Of a stretch of 64,000 nt of DNA, positions 36,601-51,992 are shown piece after piece. The notes below the pieces were generated by a model, which saw only the letters and a program-made list of their open reading frames with translations, was not told the origin of the DNA and did no database searches. The stretch lies in the NCBI GenBank assembly GCA_008694505.1, contig VZDJ01000594.1, forward strand, positions 5,300,086-5,364,085, given 5' to 3'. The translations under genes were made by a program, and so were the position numbers. This DNA comes from Cyanoderma ruficeps (taxonomy: Eukaryota > Chordata > Aves > Passeriformes > Timaliidae). Numbering within the stretch: the stretch's first letter is position 1; the number at the start of each line of letters is the position of its first letter.

Positions 36601-39600
36601 TGAAGAATTCATTCTTGCAGACAACTTCACATGGGAATACTTGGGTATGCAGCAACGCTGGTTTTGGGTATACACAAATTAACAGGCTGTTTTCTTTTTG
36701 GGAATATATCTGTAATGAACAGGAAATTTAGTTGTAATTAATCATATCATTCTTCAGTGTTGGTATGAAGCTCTGCTGAGGCTGAAGGGAAAGGAAAGAC
36801 TGAATGCCATTTTCTCAGACAGCAACGCTTCAGTGATTTATCAAACCCCAGTCTGAAATTTGCATGATAATAATTCTTCTGGGTCCAGTTTCCTTTTCTG
36901 TTACCCCAAATGGGTGAAATTATGCCAGAAGAGCAAGGCAGAATGGAGTAAGCTTTTTGCTAATGATATACTCAAGCTTCACACAAAACACAGACTCAGC
37001 CTAAATAGGCTGATGAGAAGTGTCTGAGAAAGTTTCAAGTCTTCTTAAATTTACACTCAGCTTTCAATAAAAAGAAAGAGGATTTCTTTTTTTTTGTCAC
37101 AGATATTTCTATGTGTGAATATTTTTATTTTCCATAGTGGGTTTCCAGCAGGCTTTCCATCCTTAGCAACCTAAGTGAATCAAACAGTTCTGGTCCAAAG
37201 CACTGAAATTCAGGGAGTATATGGAAGCCTGGGCAGTTTGTCTGAAGGAATTGTTTTATTGAACTGGAAATCTTATGGTTTCAAATGTTACATTTCATAT
37301 GTCACTGATTGAGCTAGAAGGCCAGATTCATTGTATAATAAAAGCCTGATGAGTTTTAACATCAGGGGCATCCCTGCTAGCAGCTTTTTCATCAAAATAA
37401 AATCACGGGTAAGAGTAAAATAGATTTTAACAGTATGAATAGACCTGAAGTCTAGTGTGGGTTCTCTAGAGAGCAAATAGTTCATAACAGGAGAATTAGT
37501 CGTAGCAATTCCAGATCCATCTGGGAGTTATTGGTACTGCCTGCTCCACTGGAAGCACGAGATACTTCTTACTGAACTTGTGTGGGAAGTTAAATCCCTG
37601 AGGCAGGCTGGGATTAGAATCCACAGTAGAAAGATTCACATTTCCTGGAAACAAATTACCTAACTGTGCATTGACCCCTGTCGTGTGTTTGGAGAATTCC
37701 AAGTGAAATTCAGGGCTGGACAAAGATTATGAAGATAAATGTAGCCAGAATTCTTGAAACTTTGAAGAAGGACTTGGAACTAATATTTGTCAAATTTTCA
37801 TTAGAGGTCCAGGTCAGTTGCTCTAAATGGATTCATCCAGTGTTAAATGGGAACCTTGTAGACAGAGCAAATGCCTTCAGAGTCTTAAAAGGGTTTTGAA
37901 AAGTCTCTAGCTAGGTAGAGGGTTGGGCTTCCACACTATCAAAGCCACATTGAAAGTGCACTGTAGACTTTGGTGCTTTGTGCCAGAACAAAAACACACA
38001 CTGAGGTCAAGGGATTCTTTTGTAGCTCTGCTGTAGCCCAGTGCTCAAATCCATTAAAGTTCTTGATAATCATCTGCCTTATGGCAGGCTTTATCATCGT
38101 TTTCTCTGCTTTCCAAGAACAACCTTTCAGAAGGGTTTTGCAGCGTAATTTAAAGGCAGTCTGGTCAGAAAAAGGAAGAAACTTACTTTATTTTTTTAAG
38201 AAACTTTTTTGAGATTTGTCTTCTTTAGGGAGCATTTGGTTGAATCCCTTAGATACTTCAAGTTCCAGAGAGGGAGTACAGTGAGTATTTTGTATGTTGC
38301 ATTGTGTTTTAAAATCCCCTCCTTTAAACTTTATATGCAGCAAAGTGATCATTTTCTGTAGAAACCAGGAAAGTCCTTCACAGCAAGTTTTATAGATAAG
38401 TTGCCAGCTCCTGGATAGCAATTTTACAGATATCCTGATAACAAAGGTAGAACGTGTAACTTTGCAGATAGAAGTGGGTTTCACTTAAAATGAAATGTCA
38501 GCATTACAATTATTTGTATTGACGTATCAAATACTAAAGATGATAACCTTGGCTTTTGTATTCTGATATTGTTTTATTCAGCACCCAGTAGCCCTACTAT
38601 GAAATTATATATATGATAATAAGAAAACACACTTCATGAGCAGAATTTTCTATGAGAATGTCCTGCATTTTTTTCTAGTGCTCCAGATAAATTTGTTTCT
38701 GGTTCCTCTTTTCTTCCTGGTTCTTATGTAGGTTTTTCCCACAAATAGATCCATTTTCTTTTCTAGCCTTTCTCCTCATTTTTGTTCACCTGCATTATTT
38801 GAAACTGGTGTTCACTGCCTGTGTGGTAGTGCATGTGTGGGCTCCCCACAAATCCAGACTATCATTCAGAGCCTTTTTGTATCCATACCAATAACCATTT
38901 TGAACCAACAGATCCTTGCTCCAGTGCCATCTGCCTTTTTTTTTTTCCTCTTGGTTTCTTTCTGAAATCTAAATCTGATGAACACTGGAACTGAGAGATT
39001 ATGTTTCACATTTCATTTCTGAATGGGTCATTTAATGTACATACTCTTAGTGCTTAGTTATATAAATTATCCAATATCTTATTCCAATGCTAGTAGAAAA
39101 TAGCAGTCCCTCTGCTTGTTTAATAAGCTTATACCAAGTTTCCAACGAGAGAAAAAAAAAATACTGGACACCCCCCTCTGCCAAACCAAACATTTGGTTT
39201 TGTCCACCATTATGTAAACTACTGAAACTGGGTGTTTTTACTGGGGTACTAAGTAAACAGCTTTAAATTAATGTTTTCTCTTTCTTGGGGAATTGAAATA
39301 GATGTGAAGGAAACAAGCCTGATTAATGTCATAAATACATTAAATTTGACATACATCATCCTAAAGCATATCCATTAAGTCTGAAATATTTGAGCAAACA
39401 CATTTACATTAAGGAGCCCTCAAAACCTGGAGACAGATGACGTGAGGTCTGTAATGGATTACTGAGATAAGTGTAACAGGATAAGTGAGAGAGGAGAGAT
39501 GGTGAGCAAACTTGTCTGTGTTACAGCCTGTGCATTCAGGAAAGAGAGATGATCCACACCACTGGGGAGTGGCAAAGGGATAAGCCACAATTTGCTTAAA

Positions 39601-42600
39601 TGCCCAGCAAATCATTGTGTGCCTCCAATGCATGTAATGGAGAACAATGTTCAACGGATGTAGTGTCTTCTCACCTCAAAAGAAATCCTCCCTTGTCATG
39701 AAGTCTCAATCCCTGAGAAAACAATTTATCACTGTCAGCATTAATTCCTTTCATCAGGCCATTGATAGCAGTTAAGAACCATTTAGCAATCATCACTGAT
39801 ACAGCAGTTGAGTCATTCATTTACACATTTTCAGATGAAGGAAAATTGTTTGCTTTATCTTCACCATCACCACTCAGCAAAGCTTTGGAATGCCTAGAAG
39901 TCTCTACACGTGAGGTTGCTGTCTGTGAAAGTCATCAGGCAAAACCAGTTATCATTGAATCCATTTCCAGCCTGAGTCTGTTCCTGTTTCACATCTGCAA
40001 AATGTTCCATTTTGATACAAGTTGTGATAAGGTATTAGATTTTTCATGAACCCCCTCTATGAGCAATGGCACAAGTATGCATGGATTTTTTTGCACATCA
40101 TAACAAAGCTGTTTTTCCAAGCCCTGTGTGCGTGTGGAAGCTGAAATGTTGGCATTAGATCTGTAGGTGCTAGCTGTACTGCTTAGAAATGTGCTAGAGC
40201 CTTGAAATGGGAGTTCAGCATAGCAGATAACACAAAAATCTACTCACTTGCTGTGTCTGACCAGCTTCCAGCTTGGCTGTTAATCCAAAGGGTTAGGTTC
40301 CCAATTGCTAGAACAATCATGGATTGATAAATAGTAAAATAAATTGCTTGCCTTTAGCAATGTTGGGGTCTAAACTTGTTCATTAAAAAAAAATCAAAAC
40401 AAAACAAAAAGCCTCAAAATCTAGTGCCACAAGTGTCCTGAAGGATGTGAGAGACCATCACAATCTTATTTACCATGGTGTTACTCTACAGACAGGAGGC
40501 ACGTTTGAAAGTGCACAGACAGAACTGAGATCATCTGGATAAAAAGCAGTTCCAATTGTACTGTGACTAACCAAAATGCCTCATTCAATCCCTCTGAATT
40601 TATGCCATTTGCTGCCTCCATGTAATATGCCCAAAGCATGCACATTTCCATACAATTATCAAGCACTATTCTTCCCCATTTTCTGATCCTTAAAGAGTGT
40701 TGAAATAACCCGTGGGTGTTGTTTACTTACTTTTCTGAACCAGAGCAGCTAAAACGAGTCATCACTGATGGGAAGTCTGGTTTAATAACTAGTAGTTGTT
40801 CATTGCAGGAACAACTGACTGTCCTGTGTGTAGAAACATCCCCTTAGGGTGGAAGTGCTGCTCAGGGACCTCATCAGTCAAGGTTTTTAAATCTCTGAGG
40901 ATATTGTTATACGTCTGTCCCCTGACCATGTGCCGTTTCTTTGGGAGACTTTACACAACATTTAGCAGTCCCATGTTGCTATGCTCAGTATTTGTGTTGC
41001 TGAAGATGTGGCGTGGTCCTGTTGGGTGGCCTTCCAGGGCAGTGTGCAACAGCCTTAATTCCCATTCCAGGTCTTGCTCATCAGAAATACTCACACTGGT
41101 CCATAAAGCTGACTAAATATCCTTTCCTTCTACTGAGTTGCTCTGCATATTCTCAGTTGAACTTTATTAAAATAAATGTCTGGTTTTTTTGTGTGGTTTT
41201 TGTATGGGTGAGGTGAACAAGCTACACTGCAGAACAGACAGCTGAGAGAGGAATGGCATTCTGTGTGTTTGGAACACCAGAAACAGCATGAATAGTGTCA
41301 GCCCTGCTGTGTTCTGGACTTGTTTGGCATTTGGGCATTGCTGCAGGGATTGATTTTGAAGTAATGGTCTGGAGGAGCCTATGATAACAGAGTGAAACTT
41401 TCTGTGCATTTTTCTAGTTGATACTTGTATTTTCGTGAAGATGATGGAGAACCTTGCCAATGTGAATAAATAAGAAACTAACATCCATTAACATCTTCTA
41501 ATTTATGTCAGCTTACCTTCTTCACAGTCTGGCAAAGACAAATCATTTCTTTTTACCTTAAAGATAGTACACATAGCATTTGTCTAATTGCCAATTCTTC
41601 TACAGCTCTGCTGCAGCCTACTGTCTAGCTTATCTTCCCTCTGTGGAGAGAATTAATATTTTGGATCAACACTTCCTTATTAGCCACAGTGATTTGCTGT
41701 TAATTTCCTTCTTTGTCATTACATCTACTCTCCCAGAAACACCAAATTTTATCACTAGAATGAGAAGTGTGTCTCTTTATGCATTATATATAGGATACAG
41801 TCTAATTATTATTCAAGATACTAAGAATCTGCTGGTCTCATTCAGGCTTAAAATGTCAATTAAACAGCATGTCTGGGTTCTGCCACTCTGAAGTGAATGC
41901 TGCTGTGTTGATTTACTGTACTTTACAGTCTAGCCCAGTCTATATTCATTTTTATCACTCAAATCAGGACTGTGCCTGATTATCCTTCCTCTTACAGGAC
42001 AGCACACACTGGTATTCTCTACAGCAGTAGGAGTCCTTCTGTTTGAAACTTTTTTACTCTACGTGTCTTTTGCTCCTGGCAAGGGCCATCTGTGGATGTG
42101 TGTATGAAGCTTCAGTCATGCATTTCCCATTAATTCATATACCTCAAGTACAACTGAGCAAACTGAAAAGCATTTCTAGTGAGGCTGTGTTATTTTAAAT
42201 ATGTTTCATCCTTGCTCACAGGGACTTTATGCTCCTTTTCTACAGTGAAATCTAGTATACCTTTATGAAAAATACGTTTTTACCTGAATTATCAGTTAAA
42301 TTTGAGCGGTATTGGCATATGCTTTTCCAGATTCTCACTCTGAGTATAGGATGCCTAGTCCTAATTTTGTTGCTGTTTTTAATTGAGTTCAAGCTTTGAT
42401 TCATGTCTTCAGTCTGACACCTGAATTGTTGACATGTGATTATGCAATTAGTCATCATTGGAGATAACAAAAAAACACACTCTTCAAAAAAAATCACTTT
42501 AAGAGAGAAATAATCCCTATACAACCAGTGCATAGTTTTTAATACTAGATTAACTCAATTTCCCACTCTTTGGACAGTTCACTGTTAGGAAAAGAAGAGA

Positions 42601-45600
42601 AAATCAAGCAATATATTTATAGTGAATAATTTCTTAACTTCTTTTCTTTAACAAGGGGAAGTGCATTATGTTGTTTCAAAGCTGTCATCCTAATGGTGTT
42701 TCTGTCATACCACGTAACGTGGCACACATTTTTTGCAAAAACCAGAATTCCTAAAAAACTCAGTTCATTCTTCTGCCTTCAAATCATGATGGTTTTTACC
42801 AGCTCCTGCTTGCCTGCAGTTAGTTCCACATTGATTCAGCTGGTTTGGAGTGGTCTGAACTTGGGTACCAGAATGGAAGGATTATAGTGCACCTAAAAGT
42901 TACTTAAAGCTTTGTGCACTCACTCTGTTAATATGTTTTCATTAATTAAGAAATAAATTTTTTTCAGGTTTTTTCAGGTGTATATTTTGAGTGATTGTTA
43001 ACAGTACCCTTAAGTAAAGCCATCTGCAGGGCAAAACTAAAAATAAATTATTTAAAGCTTCATTTAAATATTCATGTGGCTTTAATTTCAGTATTTTTTT
43101 TTACTAACAAACAAAAAGCAGTGATGTTACAGAATAAATATAGTAAGTCCTCTAGTGCATTTGCAAAACCCAGAGCTTCCTATGCACTTAGAAACTGGTC
43201 CATGTTTACCAGAAACAGCGTTTTTGCTTAAAGCATTATCCTTAGCCCTATCTGTTGGGAATAGAAAATCAAAGAAGTATCTCAATGTGAGTGAAAGCAA
43301 ACTCCAATTTATAAGGGAGTTGCTTAACAGCAAGTAAATCAGTGCTTCCACCCCGTTATCCTTAAATGCCTCCAGCGCAGTCATCAGTGAACAGAAGCCC
43401 TGCATGGAACAGCCAAACGCTCCCCTGGGCACCGTGTGCAGCCCATGTCTCTGGGAGGCTAAGGGTGACCTCTTCACTTCTCTAACTGCAGTTTAATGCA
43501 GTTATTCTTAAAATAAACCAGCTGCTTCTAACAATACCAGCAAAACCCCAATCTTAATGCTTCTTGTAAGTATTTTGCAGCTTGGTGTTAATTCCTGAAC
43601 AACCTCCAGAAAAGCTGAGCGGAGGTATCTCTGCACGAGCATTATTCGTGGCAGGGATTGCAGGTTGGTTGTGCTCTGACTGCCAAACATCCACGTTCTT
43701 TATCCTCATGGCAGCACTCCAGTGATGGAGAACTGGGATTAGCTCTGTGTTTTAATGTGAAGAACTGGGGCATAAAGCAAGAGAGATAAAGGCCTGTGGT
43801 TACGTGGAAAAGGCATGGCTGAGGCAGCCCTTTGCACCTGGATGAATAACAAACCTTCCTGTCTTGGGCTTTGCCATTTACAGGCAGGATTTCTGGGAGT
43901 TGGGATGTGTCTTTCCTGTTAGAAGGGGAGCATCCATCCACACTTCGAATGAGCCATCCCCAGGAAGATGTTCCTGAGACTGTGCAATTGCTGGCTCCCA
44001 ACCTTCACATTTCAGGGTTTTAGGGGAAACAGAAGGCTTTGCTCAGTGAAAAAGCCTGGGAAAGCTGCATTCCTGCATTGCAGCAGGCCTGTTGCTTACC
44101 TTGGATTCACACCTTGCTTGAGATGTGAGGACTTCTCCTTCTTCTCAGCTGTTACTCATCTATAACTTTCTCAAAGATAGTTGCAAAGTTGTAAGGCTTT
44201 GGGGATATACAGCCAGAAAAGAGGAATAGCTCCCCGAAGAGTTTCTAGGCTGGCCTCATTGACAGCCAGGCTGCACCCTGTCTTCATTTAATTACCTTTT
44301 ATACAGAACTTCAAACTGCTCTTCGAACAAATCATAAGTCTCAATATATCTTCTCTAGCAGGACTAAAATAGTATCTATTCCTAATATCCTGTCTCCTGA
44401 GAACCGTGAGTAGATTTTGAGAAAGAAAATATAACAGCATAAGAGAAGAGAGATAATTCCAGGTGCCATTGGCTGTGGGACTTCCCCAGCTGGAAAACCG
44501 CACGTACACCTTTGTATTTAATAGAGGTGTTGAGTAGCAAATTAAAAAAATTATCCAAGTCCTTCCTCCAGCTCATTTTGTCCTCTTTAACAACCCTATT
44601 CCACATAGCTTGTCACCATTACAAGCATGCAGGAGCCAGATCTAAATGCCTAGAGGAAGATAGGAAACAGTTGTTGAAAAAAAAAGGTCCATAGATAACT
44701 GCTAAATTGGAGTACAAGATCATTAGTATTCTCTAATAATTAAAACTAATCTTTTGAGTTGCTAGTAGAAATGTATTTTAAGATGGGACTGGGATTAAAA
44801 TGAGGCAGCAATTATCTATTTCAACTCAGAAAATACACTTCAGGTGGGATTGTGGTAATGGAAAACTGTGAAGACAGCTGACCATTTATTGGATAAATGA
44901 CATATTGGAGTTTATGGGTTTTGCAAAATTAAGTGTGACTAGGAAGAAAATGGAAAGAGCACTGAATAAGTTGGTAAAGTCTGTATTTATTTAGTTTATT
45001 GTTATTATAAGTAGGCATAAATTGTAATCCCAAATTCAAGTAGCCATGAATGAAGTTCCATCATGTGAAAATACACAGCACAGTCCTCCTCCAATTCAAC
45101 CTTCCTTAGCATATGCTGGAAATAATCCCATGCCACCAGTGCAGTCATGGGAGTGTAGGGCTGTGAAAACTTGGGTCTCTTCTAGTTTTACCTTGGATAG
45201 CCTTTGGGTTTTTTACTTTTTTGCACATTAATTGTACCTCAGATCTAGATAGAAAACAATAATGCACTCATCTTTGACCAATTGAATCAAATTAAGTGTA
45301 AACCCAGAAGGAATAATCTACTTAAAATTGACAGTGATTTGGCAGAAATACATTTTCTTCTTTTTGTGGTTGCTTTAGCATTGCAGATGAAGAGAAGGAT
45401 GTGCAAATAAAGAGATCTGTTTTGCCATCTGTAGTTTAACTTCTTCCTGCCAATGCCACATGTAGTCTAAAGATGTTTATTAACTTTTGAAAGAATTTTG
45501 CAGGGACCTATCAACATTTGAAATATTCTTCTGAAAAGAAAAAAAGAAAAATCCATTAATTTTTAATTTGGCATGTTTCAAAATGCTAGGAAAAATGATA

Positions 45601-48600
45601 CTCCCTTTGTGTTCCAGAAGAAAGCCAGTTCGTGTTATCTGGTTCCCCATGAGAGTCTAGTGGAAACTCTTGAACTTTCTAATACAAAGAAAGGTAATTT
45701 GTTAGAATTTTTGTATTCTGTTACTAATGGGAACCACGTCCTTCCATTTTTAATGTCCTGGGTACTCCTTGAAGAAGGCCTATTCTGTGTTATTTACCTC
45801 TCAAAACCTGTCAAGGCTTGAGTCTCTACTTCTGAAGACAGCTTGCTGGAAATTTTCCAGCGAAACTGTTCTTGATACAGAGTTATTTTTGACTGATATT
45901 TTTTTCCTGAAAATGCCTGCTTTCTGTGGAGAATTCTGGTGGTTACTTAAAGATTTCAGCTAAAATTTCTGTCAATCATGTACAGTTTTGTAGGCCAAAA
46001 CTTGAAAATTTATGTGAGGAATATCTCAAACCAGCTGTAGTGGTGAGCACAGGGGAGGATTCCACATTTTTCATGAGGTGGGATGCTTCTTTTAAAGAAA
46101 ATATGTCCCTGTGCTACTAGTGTTATACCTAAAAAGCCTGATGTAAGCAGAACTACCTGTGATCTTTCTGACATAAAATACATTTGTCATCTTTGTAGTT
46201 GTTTATTTTTGATGTTAAGATAGATTTGCCGTCAAATTTAAGTAACATAAAGACTTCTGTAACTTTGCCACCTCCAAACAGAAACTGTTTATAAGGCCTA
46301 TTTGCAGTAATTGCATCTGGTATCTGTCAGTGTGTTTCAGAAGTAGCATCATGGTGGAGAATGGCTGAGGTTATTGAGCTGCTTCTGGAAGTCTCAATCC
46401 CCTCAGGCAGCTCTAAGGGGCAGCTGCCTTCTGTCACTCGTGGCACGAGTGGGTAGAGAGGCAAAACTGCAGTTACACCACAGTAGGACCTATAATTATT
46501 TCCTCTCCAACCTGTAGGTCCTTCCCTCAGTGCCACCATCCAGAAATGTTTCCTTTTGTTATGCCTAATTTGAAGTAGGTGAATTGCCTGCCCATTTTTA
46601 GTGATGCTGTGTGTGCACATATACCTGTTTAATAGGACTGCTGATTGACGCCTTATTTTAGCTCTATGGGTAAAACTTGGAATCTTGTGGTTTCTGTGAA
46701 GATTTTTATGGTTTATTCAAGAATCCAAGAAAAACTCACATATTGTTTTAAATAGGTGGTGAAAATAACCAGGAGTTATTTTATAGACTGCTCAGCAGTG
46801 TAACAGGTCCTATGTAAAGAAGGACTTGTATGTGATTTGTGAACAGATTAAGCATCTGTGAAACTCATTTAGGATACAACATAAAAAGGCTTTATTAGAA
46901 TGTGAATCTTTACCTGAGGAAACATTATGAAACACTCCCCAGTTATTCAGTTAAAGGTTTGTTTGCAATAACATGTGGCATTATATCCCCCTTTAGCAAA
47001 AGCATGATTTCACATTATTGAAGAAAAGTGTAATCAGAAGCTGTGTTTAAATGATACATCACCATCTTATGTCTTCTCCCTTACGAAATTCATGAATCCT
47101 CTTCATTATGTGCTAGGACTCAGCCATAGGTTCAACATTAGAAAGACTAACATGTCTCTAATCTAAAAGTGGGATGGATTTTTGCTTATTTTGAGTAATA
47201 CCCTATTTTGCAACCATCAGTGTAGAACTTAACCAGGGCTGGACCAACATTTCTTATGCTGTGCTGGAAGCAATTCCCTTCACAGTAGCTGTTCTATGCT
47301 TGCTTTTATAGTTTTTCCCCCAGATTGATTTTCCCTTCGCATGCATTGTATGAAAGGAGGAGCAGAGAAGGGTGCTGTGTAAAAGCAAAAAGCAGCATGG
47401 TACCAGCTCAGAAAATACAGAAACTCACTCAGAAATCTGAGTGAGAACTCCTCTCACCCTCATGGTGACCCCGAGGAGCACTTCTGAAGGAACACAAAAG
47501 CAGGGTCAGCACTCAGCTTCCCTGGGTATTCTCTTCCAGTCTCCAATGAATTTTGTACCAAGGATGCTTTCTGAGATAGAGGTGATGTGTTTCTGATGTC
47601 TTTGTGGCAAGAGTTTCAGAAGAACTAAAAAAAAAAGGTTGAAGTATAATTAGGTTTAATGATTTGTTGCTGGTATTTAAGATGCATTTTTAAATTATCT
47701 ATGCTCAGGAGAATGCCCTGAAATACTTCAATGAATTCTAAGCTGTCAGTTCTTACCAGTGGGGTATGTTTACTTCTAACTCTTTAATTTTTGCATTTCA
47801 GAGAAAAATGTAAAAAAAAACGTACAGAATGAGCTGCTAGAGTTGCTTTCCCCAGTGATGATCAGATTGTTAGAATTTCTGATACCTGCCAGCCTGAGTG
47901 TATGTCCCTTTCCTACTCTCCTCTTGTCCAGGTGCTCAGAGCGGAGCAGAGTTTTCACAGATCCTTTTTATTCCATCTCTAATTTGAGTGCTGGCCCTGT
48001 GTTGAAGAGACCTTGGTGATCTACTGATACCAGAAAATGTTGGTAAAGCACCAGCGATGATGCAATATTGCAAAGCATTGTCCAGCTGTACAAATTACTG
48101 TGGTGTCCAGCTGATATAGGACATGAACTGCAGGATTTTATCACATGTGAAAATACTAAATTCGAAAATTATTGAGAAGTAGTTCAGAAAACTTTCAGAG
48201 AACTTTCTATGCAGTGTTAACCCTTTTTTTTCCCTGTGGTTAAGAGGCTTCTCAACATTAAAGGTCTTCCTCAAATTTTCCATTGAGCTCTTACAACTCC
48301 CTGATGACCCTGTCATCAAAAGATTCCCAAGCAGTCAAGGGTTTTGTGATCTCCAGGAAATACCTGTAAATTCTTCCTTGTTTCTTTTTTCAGTTTGGGA
48401 TTGTTCAGGTACAAAAGGACCTCCAGGGACTTTGTTTTAGGTGCAGACTCAGATCCCCATGATGAGAGTGAGGGAAGGGGTTATTTCAGTATTTCAGGCT
48501 GTTGATTCTTGTCTGATTATTCAGAGAAATGGCTGATGAGTCTGTCTGTGTCCGCTGTAAAGTCAATACCATTCTGTGAGCTTCTTTCTTCCCTGGCAAA

Positions 48601-51600
48601 GAAACTGGAAAGAAAAAAAGTATCAGAAACAGACAAGGAATTTGGCTGGTATGCCAGGAAGAATTCTCAAGCAAAAGTAATTAAGCTCATATATAACTCT
48701 TTCCAGACTTTAATGTTTCACGGAGTCATTTTTCATCTACTGAGTGGTACTGTCACAGCACCAGAGATTTAACTTTTACATATTTTCATTATGTAGTCTT
48801 GTGCAGCTCTTGCTGATAACAGTAATTTGAAGTGTCAGTGCAGCTGATGAAATCAGATGGGCCATGAAGCTGTTTGAAAGCTGTCACTGGGATGTATAAA
48901 GTATTTTTTTTTATTTTGAAGTTGCCTCATAAAAATTTAAAAACAACGCAAGATGATGTGTATTCGTTCTTTCAGTAATACAAGTTGCTCTGAAAGATAC
49001 TTTTTTATTTGTATTATATAGCTTTAGGGGGGAATTAATTACTTTCAGTAATGAAAAATTAAAATTGACAAAGAATTTTGTGGTTTCCTCTGGCTTTAGG
49101 ACTAGGTTTTTGAGGATTGTTCAATATAGCCGAGTCACAGAATTTTCCAAAAATCTGTCTTTAAGTGTCACAACAGGAGCTGCCAAGCTTTGAGCACTTT
49201 GAAAACCAGACCCTTTTGTGGTTTTTCAGAACTAAAAATTGAGCTGGGTGAGCTGTTTTAAAAATCTGGTTTCCACCTGGTATATTTCCTTTATCATGGC
49301 TAAAGTCTCTATGAAGGAAGACTATAATCGATTAAAACTATTTTTCCTTTTAATTAAATGTGATACCACTGGTGTGCTCCTCCATCACTCTCCCAATTAG
49401 TTTGGAATTAGTTTGGAAACAGCAGGAGACTATTCTTGGAAGTCTGGCCCTCAGTATTCATTTCTTTTGATTCTCTGCCATTGTTTTCATGGTCCATTCC
49501 TAGACGTGCACAAGTTAATAGTGGGCAAGAGAAGAAACATTTTAAGAAACACGCCCTCGGAAGATAAAAGTTTCCATCTTCCAGTTCTCCCTTAGCCAAG
49601 GCTGTAGCTTTGCTTTTTGATGTACATTTTGATCCTACTTAATTCTTCTGTAATAATTAGGAGGGAATGACTTTTTTGTTTCTTAGAGAAAGGTCAGAAA
49701 GGAAACAACCCTGCAAGGTCCTTCAGAGTCCCTGTGGAAATGGGTTCCAAACCAGGTCTCACATTGACCATACAGACAGGAGAGGGGAGACTCCTCAGAA
49801 CACTTCTGTGTTCTTTGTTGTGGTGTTTTCAGTTTACTCTGTGTCTCTGCTGAAGAACTCTGCCTCTCCAACACAACTAGTGCTGCACAGATGTCTTTTG
49901 GTTAAGAGGCAGATGACAGAAGTCCTTTTTTATTCCATATTTCCCTTTATTTGCTGACTCTCTCACCAACACTCTTTAGTTGAAGAATTGCCTGTCCACA
50001 AGCTAACATGCTGTTTCAGCTTGATTATCTCCAGAAAATGGCAAGGGCAACGCCTGGCATTTTAAATTGCTTTTCCACACTCCCACTTCTATCTAGGTGT
50101 TTTGCTATTCAAGAACAACATCAAAAAAAGTTAGAGGAAATATGGCTGAGATAAGAGGGTTCAGTAGATGGGATACCTCCTTTTGACGCAGCAGAACCAA
50201 ACTAACTGTCTTTTTTTTCTTCATGTTTGCTGGAAAACCTTCAGCAACTTTGAAAATGATTATGACACATAGCTTTAAAATAGGATGGAAAATGTAGGTG
50301 CTAGCCAGGTATGCCTTCCACACCTTGCCTCCCTTTACCTATGGAGAGAAATTATTGGCACACAGTAATTCTGTGGGGGAAATCAGAGTCACTTGTTGTC
50401 CTTTTAAAAGAATGCAAAGAGCATTCGCTGCTGCAGCTCAGCCAGGCCCTGTAAGGTTCAGGTGCTCAGTAGGACTTTCAGTCCTTCTTTGATCCTGATT
50501 GATGAGGATAAAGCAAAGAGGACCACATAAATATAGGCTGCTTTTGCAAGAATCATGACATAGAAACACATATTTAATTTATCTGTAAATAGTTTCTTAC
50601 TTGTTATCAAGAAAGGCCCGTTGAGATGAAGATATTTAACAAGAATGACCATGGTAATGTTCTTAATTCAAAAACAAATGGGAAAAACCCATAGGGGAGA
50701 AATATTTTCAAATTTTTGAGAGAGTATTAGCAACACTGCAGAGGGAAAAATAGTGAAAATTACTTGACAGAGCACTGTACAACAGACTTTAATAACAAAT
50801 GGACATATCATAAAAAAAATCAATACTCAGAAACACGTAAAATAGAGATGGAGAAGATATATTAGTCCATATTCTGCTTCTCCTGCTAGAGTAGAATCGT
50901 TCACTGCAGTATATCTTTAGTCTAGTGTAGCCTTAAATTGTTCAAAGCAAAGGAAATTCCTCTGCTTCCTTTGGGATTGTCTGCCACAGACTTAAGATCT
51001 TGCTGTCAAGGGATGTTTCCAGACATTTAACCTAAATTATGCTCATTTTCCAACCATTAGTGCTGAAGTTCCCTCCTTGGTGTTTATAGCTCTCAGAAGG
51101 ACTTTGCCATTACAGTCTCTTCAACATTGTTTGCCCCTTATAGAAACAAAAGGGAAGTCTCTGGAAACTGATAGAGAATGAGAGGGCAGGGGGTTTGCCT
51201 GTACATGCTGGTTGCTCCAATAGCAGTGTGCACACAGCTACACTTGCACCTTTCCCTGTTCCATGGTTCCTACAGCATCTTTCTAAGAGGATGGATAAGC
51301 TGGAGGGCTGTGTGGGACCATACTGTTTCCAAAAAAATGCACTAAAGGTATCCCTGCCTGCCATTGTGTACACTTACCCAAACTGGGATGTGCAGAGCCA
51401 GAGCATGACAAGGTAAACAAAGGCATGGCTGCTGCTGTCCAAGATTTTCAGGATGCTCTGAGAGATGGGTATCTCTAAGAAAGTCTGTAAATCTTAATTT
51501 TGTATAAGAATACATGATACATTTTGGTTTAACACCTTCTTGTGTGAGAAACAATTAGCAAAACACAGGTGTGGAGAGGCCAAACCTTTGTGGAGTGTGG

Positions 51601-51992
51601 GTTTATGTTGGAAGAAATACATTACACTACTCCATCCCTCACACTGATACTCTCCAGACATTCTGTAGGCTTTCAAGCTAAATGATTTTAAAATTCCATC
51701 AGTAATTGCTTTCCAGCACCTGCCCCACTGATCCATTATCACCCTGTTACTCCAAAGCAGGCCAGTGTCAATGTTTTGGCACTTGTTTATTTTCACTGCA
51801 CCTCTACTGGGCATTTCCTTGTATTCAGTTACACAAAGTGTCAGAAGTGTTCCAGTGACAGGTAACAGCACGCTCACAAAGTGCTAAATGTTTCCCTTGC
51901 CTACAAACCTTCCCTTTAAGAGACCCTAGATCCTTTCCTTGACTTTAAATACCTTCAGCTCCATCCCATCACCCCAATTTCCTGTGCCTTAG
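33650..51992 (+). other. NCKAP5: Intron of NCKAP5, 18.3 kb
   Basis: This long intron joins phase 1 to phase 1, with a GTACTA donor and a GCCTTAG acceptor. It holds a CR1 remnant at 35234-35330 and otherwise low-complexity AT-rich sequence. Open frames of up to 132 codons (for example 35787-36185) lack splice context or similarity I recognise. Short stretches such as 39740-40010 and 32040-32270 have balanced composition and could be conserved non-coding elements, which cannot be judged from one sequence. Confidence 0.83.
35234..35330 (-). mobile_element. CR1 LINE remnant, internal 3' region, antisense
   Basis: The run TTGTTCCATAGCCTCACTGC, then TTATAGTAAAGAATTTTTTACTAA, TCTACTCTCCCTCAGCTTCA and GGCCATTCCCCGTTGTTTCC follows the antisense CR1 3' consensus order as I know it. 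It is about 100 bases and strongly diverged. The terminal repeats are missing or unrecognisable. Confidence 0.72.

Noticed and set aside
43642..44001. 119-codon minus-strand open frame
   Set aside because: Intronic, overlapped by open frames on the other strand, no recognisable product.
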